Positions 1-9,314 are shown, counted from the first letter of the stretch. The stretch: DNA of 39,632 nt from Candidatus Gastranaerophilales bacterium (GCA_944322895.1 CALUQL010000010.1:1-39632), one strand, 5' to 3'. The notes: generated by a model not told the origin, from the sequence alone. Numbers and translations: made by a program.

Positions 1-851
1 TTTGGATAACTGTCTTGTGAATATAAATTCAATATAACAATTTCAGGTATATTACCAAATCTGGCAGGAGCACAATTTCCCAAGCCGCTCGTTATAAAAA
101 TATGTTTATTATTTTCAACAACATAACCTTTAATATAACGCTGAGCATACATTGATGAACAAAAAACGCCACCTAAAAACGGCAGATAAATTTGACCGCC
201 ATGGGTATGTCCGCTCAACGTTAACGCCGTATAATCCGGAATAAAAGGAAATGTATCAGGGTTATGAGATAATACAATTATGGAAGAATTTATATCCTTC
301 TTGATTAATTTTTCATCATAATCATAATGCCAAAAATCTTTCAACCCATATAAAACAACATTCTTATTGTTTAGTTTTATGTTGCAGGATGAGCCATCTA
401 ATACTTTTATATCGGCAGCTTTTAAAATTTTATGAATAGATGGATTAGGTTTATAATCATGATTTCCTAAAACAGAATAAACTCCATATTTAGAAGAAAA
501 TTTTGAAAAGATTTCAGATATTTTTTCAAAAGGTATTCCTGATTTAGAAAGTCTGATTGAATCAACATCACCTAAAAGCAAAATAAAATCAGGTTTTTGC
601 TTATTTGTTTTTTTTACAATTCTTTTTAATTGCCATTCATCCATGCCAAGACCGCCTATATGCAAATCAGATAGAACAGCAATTTTCATACCGTTATGTT
701 CTGTTTGAAAATTGGGCAGATATAAATTCTGTTCATTAATTCTGATCAATCTCGGTTCTATAAATATTGAATAAATAACAATTAGTAATACAAAATATAA
801 AAATATACGTATAGACCTAACAAGTATTTTTTTATAACTTACAAATTTCAT
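1..851 (-). CDS. Metallophosphoesterase, YkuE/YaeI-like (3' end outside the window)
   Basis: The reading frame starts at the ATG at 849-851 and stays open to the window edge, giving about 283 codons. Calcineurin-like metallophosphoesterase motifs appear in order: SDLHIGG, LLGDVD, LGNHDY, LSHNPD and SGHTHGGQ. Together these supply the Asp, His and Asn ligands of a two-metal centre. One hydrophobic segment near residues 9-28 suggests an N-terminal membrane anchor with the catalytic domain outside or at the membrane. Relatives such as YkuE act on lipid-linked or UDP-linked substrates, but the substrate here cannot be read from sequence. YkuE-type proteins are about 280-290 residues, so only a few codons are probably missing. 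The start lies inside the 3' end of the uracil-DNA glycosylase gene (20-base overlap), so translational coupling is likely. Confidence 0.85.
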   Translation of the reverse strand, partial: MKFVSYKKILVRSIRIFLYFVLLIVIYSIFIEPRLIRINEQNLYLPNFQTEHNGMKIAVLSDLHIGGLGMDEWQLKRIVKKTNKQKPDFILLLGDVDSIRLSKSGIPFEKISEIFSKFSSKYGVYSVLGNHDYKPNPSIHKILKAADIKVLDGSSCNIKLNNKNVVLYGLKDFWHYDYDEKLIKKDINSSIIVLSHNPDTFPFIPDYTALTLSGHTHGGQIYLPFLGGVFCSSMYAQRYIKGYVVENNKHIFITSGLGNCAPARFGNIPEIVILNLYSQDSYP

Positions 852-1416
852 CATAAACTTTTTTTATCTCTTTAATATCTTGCCACATTAACCACTTGGG
901 ACTGCCTTTTTCTCTTGAATCATTTCTTAAAAGGTATGAAGGATGAAAAATCGGCATCATTTTTTCACCATTTGGTCCATCGAACCACTTGCCTCTAACC
1001 TTTGTAATACTAGGATATTCTGGTAGAAAAGTATTCAACGCCACGCGTCCACATATTAAAATAATTTTCGGCTTTAATATTTTTAATTGAGCATCAAGAT
1101 ACTCTTTACAAGCAGCTTTTTCTTCAGGAAGAGGATCTCTGTTCTCTGGTGGTCTGCATTTTAATGTATTACAAATATAGACATCTTTTTCTCTTGATAA
1201 ACCAACACACTCAAAAATTTTATCAAGTAATTGACCGGCTTTACCAACAAAAGGTTTACCTTTTTGATCTTCCCAGTATCCGGGAGCTTCTCCAACTAAA
1301 ACTAAATTACTGTTTGGATTACCATCAGAAAAAACAATATTTGTCCTTGTTTTGGACAAAGCACATTTCTGACATTCTAAACATTTATTTTTTATTTCTT
1401 CTAACTCTTCAAACAT
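832..1416 (-). CDS. Uracil-DNA glycosylase, family 4 (UDGa type, Fe-S)
   Basis: The 194-residue protein removes uracil from DNA to start base-excision repair. Motif 1, GEAPG followed by ED, lies near residues 43-50. The second active-site motif, HPSYLLRN, is near the C-terminus. Four cysteines match the family-4 [4Fe-4S] ligands: C15 and C18 (CxxC before ALSKTRTN), C87 in KCRPPENR, and C103. C12 and C82 are extra. Length is normal for the family. No Shine-Dalgarno sequence precedes the ATG; a TAAAAT hexamer on the minus strand (1423-1428) ends 6 nt before it, so the mRNA could be leaderless. The downstream metallophosphoesterase gene overlaps its end. Confidence 0.93.
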   Translation of the reverse strand: MFEELEEIKNKCLECQKCALSKTRTNIVFSDGNPNSNLVLVGEAPGYWEDQKGKPFVGKAGQLLDKIFECVGLSREKDVYICNTLKCRPPENRDPLPEEKAACKEYLDAQLKILKPKIILICGRVALNTFLPEYPSITKVRGKWFDGPNGEKMMPIFHPSYLLRNDSREKGSPKWLMWQDIKEIKKVYDEICKL

Positions 1417-1513
1417 AAATTTATTTTAAAAGATTCAAATAAAATAATAAATTATATATTAAAAATTATGTTAAATTCTTGCCTGAATTTGATAAATTCG
1501 TTTCAATATTAAT

Positions 1514-1846
1514 ATGAGTGAAAATAAAGATAAAGTAATAAATTTATTTAAAAAAACTCCAAAAGATGGCGATACTGCACGTCAGCGTTTTTTCAAAGGT
1601 TTCCAATATGTAAAAATAACAAAAGATGAAAACGGAAATTATTTCAAAGAAGAAGCACTAAGAGAGTATGCACAAAAATGTTTTTTTATAGTTACAGTAA
1701 TGAAACACAATGGAATAGGAGTAGGACTTTATAAATACAAAGTACCTTACGAATCATTATTGAACTTTTTTAATCAATTCAGAAACAATAAGTCTTATGG
1801 AGAAATTATAGATATAGAAAGATATGTTCCGGAAGATTTAGCATAA
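1514..1846 (+). CDS. Hypothetical protein (110 aa), first gene of the radical SAM/RNase operon
   Basis: I do not recognise this family. The protein is small, soluble and charged, with no signal peptide or membrane segment. It has a basic N-terminal part and a central stretch, CFFIVTVMKHNGIGVGLYKY, that looks like a beta-strand core. The stop TAA (1844-1846) is directly followed by the ATG of the radical SAM gene, so the two are almost certainly co-translated. No clear Shine-Dalgarno sequence precedes the start. Its fixed position suggests a role linked to the radical SAM protein or the ribonuclease, but that is inference. Confidence 0.75.
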   Translation: MSENKDKVINLFKKTPKDGDTARQRFFKGFQYVKITKDENGNYFKEEALREYAQKCFFIVTVMKHNGIGVGLYKYKVPYESLLNFFNQFRNNKSYGEIIDIERYVPEDLA

Positions 1847-4351
1847 ATGAATCAAGAATTACCAATAGAAAATCAATGTTTATTATATAAAATAAAAAAG
1901 CCATACCAATATATAGGTTCAGAATATTTAAGTTATAACAAAGACTTTGAAACAGCAGAAGTAAAAATAGCTTTTGCTTTTCCTGACAAATATGAAATAG
2001 CCATAAGTAATCTGGGGCAAAAGATCCTATACGACATTGTAAATGCTGACAAAAGATATATGGCAGACAGGGTTTATGCTCCTGATATTGACTATAAAGA
2101 AGAATTAATAAAAAACAATCTGCCAATTTTAACATTAGAAAGTAAGAAACCGGTAAAATATTTCGACATTATCGGGTTTTCTCTTCAATATGAACTTGCA
2201 TACCCCACAATGCTTGAGATGATAAAATTATCAGGTTTGCAAGTTGAAAGAAAGAAAAGAGAAGAAAAAGACCCTATAATAATGGCAGGTGGTCCTTGCT
2301 GTTTTAATCCAAGACCAATACAAGATTTTATTGATATATTCCTTATTGGAGACGGGGAAGAACTTATAATTGATGTTCTTGAAAAATATAAAGAATTAAA
2401 AGATAAAAATAAAACCAAGACAGAAATAATAAAAGAATTATCTAAAATTGAAGGTGTTTTTTCACCACAAGAACAAAATAAAACAAAAAAAAGAATTTTT
2501 GATATATCAAAACTAAATAGAGCACCCAAAGCACCTGTTCCTTATTCTTCAAGTGTACACGACAGAACCATTATAGAAATAAGAAGAGGCTGCGGAAGAA
2601 TGTGCCGTTTTTGTCAAGCAGGACATATAAATCTTCCAATTAGAGAAAGAAAAGCCGAAGATATAATAAATATGGTTAAAGAATCTGTGTCAGAAACAGG
2701 CTATGAGGAATATTCATTACTTTCATTATCTTCAAACGATTATAAAAATATAGAAAATGTAATTGAATCATTAAGTGAAGAAATGAATAAAAAGAAAGTA
2801 TCAGTATCACTTCCAAGCCAAAGAATAGACCGCTATAGTACAAAACTGGCAGAACTGGTAAGAGGAGTAAGAGCAACAACAGCAACTCTAGCCCCTGAAG
2901 CGGGAAGTCAAAGACTAAGAAATGTAATAAATAAAAACCTGACAGAAGAACAAATTACAGATACAATTTTAAATTGCTACAAAACAGGATTCAATCATAT
3001 AAAACTATATTTTATGATAGGTCTGCCAACTGAAAATTATGAAGACCTTGATGAAATGGCAGAACTTTTCAATAAAATAAAATACAGAAGTAAACTTATA
3101 AAAAAAGAACTCGAGTTAAAAGACAGCCTAAATTTAACCTGCACCGTATCAATTTTTGTACCGAAACCTTTTACACCATTCCAATGGTTTGGACAAAACT
3201 CTCAAGAAGAAATAAGAAATAAAATAAAATATCTTTTAGATAAAGTCAAAATAATAAAAGGTGTAAAAATAAATTATCATAATAGTTTTACATCAAAAAT
3301 TGAAAGTGCATTTACAAGAGGAGATGAAAAATATAATAAATTCTTCCTTGAATTACACAAAAAAGGAGTATATTTATCAACTTGGGATGAAAATATAGAT
3401 AAAAATTTATGGGAACAAACAGCACTAGAGTGCGGATTCAATATAGATGAAGAAGCACAAAGAAGTTATTCATTAGAAGAAGATTTGCCTTGGGATATCA
3501 TTGATTCAGGACTAAGCAAGGAATGGTTAAAAGAACAATATAATAATGCCATTAAAGCTGCAAATATAATCCCTTGTGAGTTCTCTTGTGTTAATTGCGG
3601 TGTATGTACAAATTTAAAAACAAACAAAATTCTTGATAATGAATTTAAATCAATAAACAAAAAAGAAAATAATATTGAACAAAAAATATCTGAAACTTAT
3701 AAATACAGACTGAAAATATCAAAAAAAGATGAAATGAGATACATCTCTCATCTTGACTGGCAGAACACAATAATAAAAGCACTATACCGCTCAGGTTTAA
3801 GTTTGGTCTTTTCACAAGGATTTAACCCATCACCCAAATTTTCACTTGGGATAGCACTTCCAATCTTTGTTGAAAGTGAATGTGAGCTTATAGATATAGA
3901 AATATATGACAATATAGAAGAAAAAAATCTTGCAGAAGAGCTTAATAAAGTTCTACCTTCTAAGATAAGAATTATAAATGCAAATAAAATAGATAAAAAT
4001 ACTCCAGCCATTGATATTATGGCACAATGGGCATCATATTCTTTTGAACCTGTTATTGAGGGTATTTTACAAAATAAAGATTTGTTGTATATTAAAGAAG
4101 TAATATCTTCAAGTAATGAAATATTTATAGAGAAGATAAATAAAAAAGGTATAAAAAAACTTGTAAATATAAAACAATCCATAAAGTCAATAGAAGTAAA
4201 AGAAAATAAACTTCAAATGATTTTAAAAACAGGACAATCAGAAGAAATTCCGTCAGTGAAACCTGATGATGTTATAAGCCTGTATAGACCTGATATTAAC
4301 TTTAAAATCATAAGAAAAGCTTTCTATGACAAAGATATGAACAAGTTGTAA
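1847..4351 (+). CDS. B12-binding-type radical SAM protein fused to a DUF2344 domain (TIGR03960/TIGR03936 type)
   Basis: The 834-residue protein has an N-terminal B12-binding-like region, then a radical SAM domain with the cluster motif C249-x3-C253-x2-C256 (RRGCGRMCRFC). A second cysteine group, C577, C581, C584 and C587, follows the radical SAM core and probably binds another Fe-S cluster or metal. From about residue 618 the protein continues into a DUF2344 (radical-SAM-linked) domain, recognisable by RYISHLDWQNT and FSQGFNPSPKFSLGIALP. In many bacteria these two parts are separate adjacent genes; here they are fused. The substrate is unknown. Linkage to RNase E/G is recurrent in this family, which suggests an RNA-related role. 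The gene abuts the upstream 110-residue ORF and is followed by rng after 27 nt. Confidence 0.92.
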   Translation: MNQELPIENQCLLYKIKKPYQYIGSEYLSYNKDFETAEVKIAFAFPDKYEIAISNLGQKILYDIVNADKRYMADRVYAPDIDYKEELIKNNLPILTLESKKPVKYFDIIGFSLQYELAYPTMLEMIKLSGLQVERKKREEKDPIIMAGGPCCFNPRPIQDFIDIFLIGDGEELIIDVLEKYKELKDKNKTKTEIIKELSKIEGVFSPQEQNKTKKRIFDISKLNRAPKAPVPYSSSVHDRTIIEIRRGCGRMCRFCQAGHINLPIRERKAEDIINMVKESVSETGYEEYSLLSLSSNDYKNIENVIESLSEEMNKKKVSVSLPSQRIDRYSTKLAELVRGVRATTATLAPEAGSQRLRNVINKNLTEEQITDTILNCYKTGFNHIKLYFMIGLPTENYEDLDEMAELFNKIKYRSKLIKKELELKDSLNLTCTVSIFVPKPFTPFQWFGQNSQEEIRNKIKYLLDKVKIIKGVKINYHNSFTSKIESAFTRGDEKYNKFFLELHKKGVYLSTWDENIDKNLWEQTALECGFNIDEEAQRSYSLEEDLPWDIIDSGLSKEWLKEQYNNAIKAANIIPCEFSCVNCGVCTNLKTNKILDNEFKSINKKENNIEQKISETYKYRLKISKKDEMRYISHLDWQNTIIKALYRSGLSLVFSQGFNPSPKFSLGIALPIFVESECELIDIEIYDNIEEKNLAEELNKVLPSKIRIINANKIDKNTPAIDIMAQWASYSFEPVIEGILQNKDLLYIKEVISSSNEIFIEKINKKGIKKLVNIKQSIKSIEVKENKLQMILKTGQSEEIPSVKPDDVISLYRPDINFKIIRKAFYDKDMNKL

Positions 4352-4378
4352 GAGTTTACAATTAGAAAAGGAAAAAGT

Positions 4379-6193
4379 ATGTCAAAAGCAATAGTTGTAG
4401 CAGAAAGAGATAATATTGCAGCAGTAATTGAAGATGGTAAAGTTTGTGAATTTTATGTACATCGTGGCGATATGCTATTAAATGATGTATATTTAGCTAC
4501 TGTAGATAATATATTACCAAGTATTGATGCTGCATTTGTAAATGTAGGCTACGATAAAATGGGTTTTTTACACGCACATGACGCAATAGGTAAAGGTACT
4601 TTAAAAGAAAAACTATCACCTAAACAAAAAATTATAGTACAAGTCGTAAAAGAACCTGTCGGACATAAAGGGCCAAGAGTTTCAACAATGATTAGTTTAC
4701 CCGGAAGATTTTTAGTATTGATGCCACAGGAAACGGGTATAAATGTATCAAGAAAAATTGTAAATCAAAAAGAAAGAGCAAGATTAAAATCTATTATAAG
4801 TCTTTTAAAACCTGTAGGAATTGGAGTTATAGTAAGAACAGAAGCAGAAGGACAATCTGATGCTGATATTCAAGAAGATATGGAAATTCTTCTTGAAAAA
4901 TGGAATACTATTGTTACAGCAGCAGAAACAAGACCGGCACCAAGTTTATTATATAGAGACCAAGACCTGCTATACAGAGTTATGAGAGAAGCTTGCAGTG
5001 AAGATGTTGATGAAATTATATTAGATACTTCTTACGGAGTTCATAGAACCCAACAGATTTTACAAAACTGGAATATGAATAAAAATATAGATGTAAATGT
5101 ATATAAAGGTTCTGAAACATTACTTGTAGCATCTGGCATTGTAAAAGAAATAAAAGCAGCACTTCAAACCAAAGTAAATCTTCCAAGCGGAGGCTATTTA
5201 TTCATACAAACAACAGAAGCACTTACTGTAATAGACGTAAACAGCGGTAAATTTGTAAGTTCAACAACACAAGATGAAACTATAGTAAAGACAAATCTTG
5301 AAGCAGTACACGAAATAGCACGTCAATTAAGATTAAGAAATATCGGCGGTATGGTAATTGTAGACTTTATCGATATGAATAACAGACGTGATAAACTCGC
5401 AATAATGGAAGAACTTGAAATTGCACTTGATAAAGACAAGGCAAAACCACAAGTAGGGCAACTTTCAGACTTGGGTTTGGTAGAATTAACAAGACACAGA
5501 CAAGGACAAAGTTTATCTGAAATATTCGGAAAAAAATGTCCGCATTGCCAAGGTACCGGTTATATAGCTGACGATTTAAACTTCTCAGCTCCTGTTGCAG
5601 AAGGAGAAATAAAAGCTAAAGCAGCTAAACTAAAAATTCCGGCTCAACAAATTAAGAATAAAACCCCAAACTATAAGCAAAATAAAGTTTTTAACAATCC
5701 GAATAACAATCCATTGTTAGAAAACGAACAAAATAACAATAATAACCAAAATCAATCAAATCAACAAAATCAACAAAACCAACAAAATAATCAATTTAAT
5801 CAGCAAAGAAAGAACTTCAATAAATTCAATAATAGAAATAATCAACCTAAAGCTGAACAACAAGAACAAACAACTATACAAAATGAAAATAAAGTTATTG
5901 AAGAAGAAATAAAAGAAGATATAAAAATCGTTCAAGAACAATTACCAATTGTTGAAGAACCAACTGTTGATCAAGAAAAAATTGAAGAAAAAACTATTGA
6001 AAAACCAATAGAAAACGAACAACAAAAAGAAAAGAAACAAAGAATAACTTCAGGAAGAAAAAAACAATCTAAAACAGAAAAAAAGGAAATACCAACTGAA
6101 GGAATAAAAGAAGAAAAAGAACAAACAGAAATAGAAGTTAAAAAGAAAAAACCAGGAAGAAAACCAAGAAAACAAAAAACAACAGAAGGTTAA
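4379..6193 (+). CDS. rng: Ribonuclease E/G family endoribonuclease with long disordered tail
   Basis: The 604-residue enzyme cleaves single-stranded, AU-rich RNA for mRNA decay and rRNA processing. The S1-type RNA-binding segment lies around residues 36-100. The DNase I-like catalytic region carries the Mg-binding aspartates D286 (VIDVNSG) and D329 (VIVDFIDM). The Zn-link motif CPHCQGTG uses C387 and C390, the pair that dimerises RNase E/G. The catalytic core ends near residue 400. About 200 residues of disordered tail follow: first Asn/Gln-rich with QQN-type repeats (about 450-490), then Lys/Glu-rich, ending in a basic patch rich in KKKPGRKPRK. Such tails scaffold degradosome partners or bind RNA in RNase E, so this may act more like RNase E than RNase G. 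AAAGGAAAAAGT precedes the ATG as ribosome-binding site. Confidence 0.94.
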   Translation: MSKAIVVAERDNIAAVIEDGKVCEFYVHRGDMLLNDVYLATVDNILPSIDAAFVNVGYDKMGFLHAHDAIGKGTLKEKLSPKQKIIVQVVKEPVGHKGPRVSTMISLPGRFLVLMPQETGINVSRKIVNQKERARLKSIISLLKPVGIGVIVRTEAEGQSDADIQEDMEILLEKWNTIVTAAETRPAPSLLYRDQDLLYRVMREACSEDVDEIILDTSYGVHRTQQILQNWNMNKNIDVNVYKGSETLLVASGIVKEIKAALQTKVNLPSGGYLFIQTTEALTVIDVNSGKFVSSTTQDETIVKTNLEAVHEIARQLRLRNIGGMVIVDFIDMNNRRDKLAIMEELEIALDKDKAKPQVGQLSDLGLVELTRHRQGQSLSEIFGKKCPHCQGTGYIADDLNFSAPVAEGEIKAKAAKLKIPAQQIKNKTPNYKQNKVFNNPNNNPLLENEQNNNNNQNQSNQQNQQNQQNNQFNQQRKNFNKFNNRNNQPKAEQQEQTTIQNENKVIEEEIKEDIKIVQEQLPIVEEPTVDQEKIEEKTIEKPIENEQQKEKKQRITSGRKKQSKTEKKEIPTEGIKEEKEQTEIEVKKKKPGRKPRKQKTTEG

Positions 6194-6203
6194 AATATAA
6201 TAA

Positions 6204-6596
6204 ATGGAAGAATCAATTCAAATAAATGAAAATAATAAGGATATGTTTAATCTTAACATTCCGGCTTTTGATGCGGGGACGGTTGTTCCATCCCCGCCAG
6301 TTTCTCAACCATCCGAGTTAGAAACATTTGCTTCTAAATCTATAACTTCTTTCGGTACAATGGCTATATGTATTATTCTGTTTCTCGTTGTTGTATTTAT
6401 TTTAAGAAGAAAAAAAGAAGCTTCAAGCACACTGGATTATAACCTTAAAAATGTCAATCAAAATACTATAGAAAATTCTGATGTCAATAATACTGCAAAT
6501 AATATTTCTTCGAATAACAAAAACTCTTATTTGAATACACCAAGCAGCATACAAAAATGTATTAAGTCTTTTTTAGAAAATACAAAAGAAAATTAG
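6204..6596 (+). CDS. Small single-pass membrane protein (130 aa), unknown function
   Basis: The protein has an extended N-terminal part with a Pro/Ser stretch (VVPSPPVSQPSE), one clear transmembrane segment near residues 50-67, and a basic RRKKEA stop-transfer sequence. An Asn/Ser-rich cytoplasmic tail of about 60 residues follows. I do not recognise a family. The start is 10 nt after rng, so it is likely the last gene of that operon. Its Asn-rich tail resembles the composition of the RNase tail. Membrane tethering of the ribonuclease is an imaginable role but only a guess. The 3' end overlaps the convergent engB gene by 4 bases. Confidence 0.75.
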   Translation: MEESIQINENNKDMFNLNIPAFDAGTVVPSPPVSQPSELETFASKSITSFGTMAICIILFLVVVFILRRKKEASSTLDYNLKNVNQNTIENSDVNNTANNISSNNKNSYLNTPSSIQKCIKSFLENTKEN

Positions 6597-7174
6597 AGTG
6601 ATGATTTTATTATTTCATCAATTTTATCAAGTATTTTTTGGTTGTAATATTTTTCAGTTTTACAGAAAGGAAATACTGGCAAATCAAGTTCTTTTTCAAA
6701 ACTCTTGCAAGTATTTAGAATTTTAGATCGTGAAATTTGATCAACTTTTGTTGCAACAACAAAACAAGGAAGGTTATTATATTTAATCCATTCCGCCATT
6801 TGTAAATCATTTTGTTGTAGAGGGTGTCTGGAATCTATTAGCTGTATTAAAGAAACAATAGACTCTCTTTTCAACAAATATTGTTCTAAACTTTTTTGCC
6901 ATTGGTTTTGAACTTTACCAGAAACCTTTGCATAACCATATCCCGGTAAATCAGCCAAAACAAAAGCATCGCTAATATTAAACAAATTTATTAATTTAGT
7001 TTTTCCAGGAGTATTACTTGTTTTAGCTAGTCCATTTATATTTACAAGTGCATTGATAAACGAAGACTTTCCAACATTTGAACGTCCAATTAAAGCGAAT
7101 TCAGGCAATTTTAAATCAGGACATTCTTTTATTGTAGGAGCACTAATAAGAAACTTTGCTTTTGTTATTTTCAT
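6593..7174 (-). CDS. engB: Ribosome biogenesis GTPase EngB (YsxC/YihA)
   Basis: The 193-residue P-loop GTPase is needed for large-subunit assembly in other bacteria. G1 is GRSNVGKS (30-37), the G2 region is TPGKT (55-59), G3 is DLPG within LADLPGYGYAK (75-78), and G4 is TKVD (142-145). Length and motif order fit EngB exactly. The start overlaps the 3' end of a small upstream ORF by 32 bases, so the two may be coupled. No terminator is visible where it converges with the plus-strand operon. Confidence 0.96.
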   Translation of the reverse strand: MKITKAKFLISAPTIKECPDLKLPEFALIGRSNVGKSSFINALVNINGLAKTSNTPGKTKLINLFNISDAFVLADLPGYGYAKVSGKVQNQWQKSLEQYLLKRESIVSLIQLIDSRHPLQQNDLQMAEWIKYNNLPCFVVATKVDQISRSKILNTCKSFEKELDLPVFPFCKTEKYYNQKILDKIDEIIKSSL

Positions 7175-7388
7175 CTTTTAATCTTTTCTTATATATTACA
7201 CTTGAAAGCAATTTATATACTTTTTTATTGTTATAAACTGTCAACTGTATATCATCATCAAAACTGATATCAACGGGCATTTTTTGAGCAAAAATATTTG
7301 TTTCAATATGCATAATTTTTATATTACGTTTGTGAATTATACTTATTGGAGCCGATAAAAATATTTCAAATGTCTTTAAGATATCCAT
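7143..7388 (-). CDS. Possible small protein (81 aa) upstream of engB
   Basis: The frame opens between the TPR gene and engB and overlaps engB by 32 bases. An in-frame TTG at 7431-7433 would give 96 residues, but I prefer the ATG at 7386-7388 (MDILKTFEIF). A TATTAT hexamer on the minus strand (7395-7400) ends 6 nt before this ATG and there is no Shine-Dalgarno sequence, as at other likely leaderless starts here. The product alternates hydrophobic and basic residues and ends in a basic tail. I recognise no family. It fills an otherwise empty 275-base gap, which favours a real gene. Confidence 0.5.
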   Translation of the reverse strand: MDILKTFEIFLSAPISIIHKRNIKIMHIETNIFAQKMPVDISFDDDIQLTVYNNKKVYKLLSSVIYKKRLKDENNKSKVSY

Positions 7389-7449
7389 TATTACATAATA
7401 GCAAAGTTGAACATGATTGTGTACAAATGTCAAATATTGTAAAAATAAA

Positions 7450-9201
7450 TCAGTTTTTCAACTTATTTATACGTGCTTTTGCATAATCTAATTTTTCACT
7501 TTCACCATAATCATCTTTTGGCAATAATTCTATGAACTTTCTATAGTAAGTCAAAGCATTATCAGACTCAGATAAATTATCAAATGCAAGTCCTAAATAA
7601 AAATATACCTGAATATTATTTTTATCTAACTCTAGACATTTATATAAATGAGCTGTAGAAGCCGCATAATTATTTTGTGCTATATAGTTTAATGCTTTAT
7701 AAAAATATAAAATTGGATCTTTTTTATTTATTTTAAGTGCTTCATCTACCAAACGCATTGATTCTGCATAATTTTGGGCTTCGTAAGAAGAAACTATCAA
7801 ACTTATATACTTCTGAGATTCTGCATTATTAAGCAAATCTTGTAAGTCTAAAGCTGTTTTATTTTTTGGATTTATCTTTAATGAATTATTAACATACTTT
7901 CTTGCACTTTCTAAATCATTTTCTTGTAAATATATATATCCAAATGCACAATAAACATCTGAATTTTTTGGATATAAAATCATTGATTTATTTAAAAGTT
8001 CAAAAGTGGTCTGCTTGTTATTCAGAAGATAATTGGCTCTTGCCTGAGTTAGTATAACATATAAATTTTCTTGGCTTGCACTATCTAAAACATCAAGCGC
8101 TTGTTGATATAATCCCGCAGATATTAAAGAATTTGCTTCTTTTACAGGTTCATCAGAGAGTTTAGCTAGCAAAACATTATATTTTGCAATTACTTCATTA
8201 CTATCTGCTTTATCTCTAGCCTTAGTTAATACTTCATATGATTCTCTAAGTTTTCCTTTTTTCATATAAATTTCAGATAATAAAATATAACCTTTTGGAT
8301 TATTTGGATATTTTTCCGCCAATATATTTGCATAAAATTCTGCTGTATCCAAGTCTTCACGGTTTATAAACATACTTGCAAAATCAGAATATACAAGTTC
8401 ATAATCAGGCTTATCTGTCTTGTATATTGCTCTTGCAATTTCTTTTTCTGTTGCATTTTTTAATGATAATAATTTATATATAGAGTATTTCGAATCTTCA
8501 TCTGTTGGAACAATGGAAAGAATATTAGAATATTCATCAATAGCCGCATCTATATATTTACCTTGGACAAGATAAGAAGCTCTAAGTTTTCTAATTTCAA
8601 AATCTTTTGGATTTTTAATAATAATTTTTTCACAGATAGCAACTGCTTTATTTAAATTTTCACTAGAATCGAATATTAAAGAAAGAACTCCTTTTATATG
8701 ATCAGAACCTAATGAATAATTAGACGCTTTATCGATATATGTTTCGGCTAATGATTTATCATCAATTATCAATGCAATCAATGCAAAATTCAAATAAAGC
8801 ATACCTTTATTTTTAGAATACTTCAACGTTGTTTTATTTTGATTATATACATTTGTAATATAATTTTTCAAAGTTGCATTTAGTTTATTTTGTTTTGACA
8901 AATTTACAAGAAAAACAAGTTCCTCATATGCTTTATCATAATCTTTTGATTTTATATATAGATCAACTAACGATGCATATAAAATATAATCATTAGGTTT
9001 CAACCGAATCTTATCTTTTACTTCTTTTATCGCAAGACTAAAAGATTCTTCATCATAATTACTATCAAAATTACTATAGATGATACTTGAACTTTGTATA
9101 GCACTATTTTTTTTATGAATATTTCTATTTATAATTGCATCAGCAAAAACAGATGCCCCCATCAGAAATATTGTAAACAAACAAAATATTTTTAACTTCA
9201 T
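7450..9201 (-). CDS. Exported tetratricopeptide-repeat protein
   Basis: The 583-residue protein begins with a Sec signal peptide (MKLKIFCLFTIFLMGASVFA) and probably acts in the periplasm or is lipid-independent at the cell surface. Nearly the whole remainder is TPR-like helix pairs. Clear units include residues with YASLVDLYIKSKDYDKAYEE, PKGYILLSEIYMKKGKLRES, SDVYCAFGYIYLQENDLESA and IQVYFYLGLAFDNLSESDNA. TPR arrays bind peptides and organise protein complexes; the partner is unknown. AAGAGGTG lies about 11 nt before the ATG, and a TATAAT hexamer sits further upstream at 9227-9232 (minus). It is separated from the tpsA gene behind it by a terminator. Confidence 0.9.
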   Translation of the reverse strand: MKLKIFCLFTIFLMGASVFADAIINRNIHKKNSAIQSSSIIYSNFDSNYDEESFSLAIKEVKDKIRLKPNDYILYASLVDLYIKSKDYDKAYEELVFLVNLSKQNKLNATLKNYITNVYNQNKTTLKYSKNKGMLYLNFALIALIIDDKSLAETYIDKASNYSLGSDHIKGVLSLIFDSSENLNKAVAICEKIIIKNPKDFEIRKLRASYLVQGKYIDAAIDEYSNILSIVPTDEDSKYSIYKLLSLKNATEKEIARAIYKTDKPDYELVYSDFASMFINREDLDTAEFYANILAEKYPNNPKGYILLSEIYMKKGKLRESYEVLTKARDKADSNEVIAKYNVLLAKLSDEPVKEANSLISAGLYQQALDVLDSASQENLYVILTQARANYLLNNKQTTFELLNKSMILYPKNSDVYCAFGYIYLQENDLESARKYVNNSLKINPKNKTALDLQDLLNNAESQKYISLIVSSYEAQNYAESMRLVDEALKINKKDPILYFYKALNYIAQNNYAASTAHLYKCLELDKNNIQVYFYLGLAFDNLSESDNALTYYRKFIELLPKDDYGESEKLDYAKARINKLKN

Positions 9202-9263
9202 AAAACAAAAACACCTCTTAATACTTATTATATGTTATCCTAAGTAAAAGAGTGAAGTCAAAT

Positions 9264-9291
9264 AAAAAGGGACCTTTTCAGATCCCTTTTT
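9264..9291 (-). terminator. Rho-independent terminator after the first tpsA gene
   Basis: AAAAAGGGA (9264-9272) pairs with TCCCTTTTT (9283-9291) around a 10-base loop. Read on the minus strand, the stem ends in a T-run, 24 bases after the stop codon of the gene ending at 9315. Confidence 0.85.
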
Positions 9292-9314
9292 AATATTTTC
9301 AACCAATTGGTCTA

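Noticed and set aside
1149-1418. Plus-strand open frame inside the uracil-DNA glycosylase gene
   Set aside because: It is antisense to a gene with full family motifs and has no start signal.
3748-4182. Minus-strand 144-codon frame inside the radical SAM gene
   Set aside because: It is a shadow of the DUF2344 coding region; the Ile/Phe/Ser-rich product reflects the complement of Lys/Glu/Asn codons.
7428-7433. TTGACA on the minus strand before the small ORF as a -35 element
   Set aside because: No acceptable -10 lies 16-18 bases downstream; the TATTAT there is 27 bases away.
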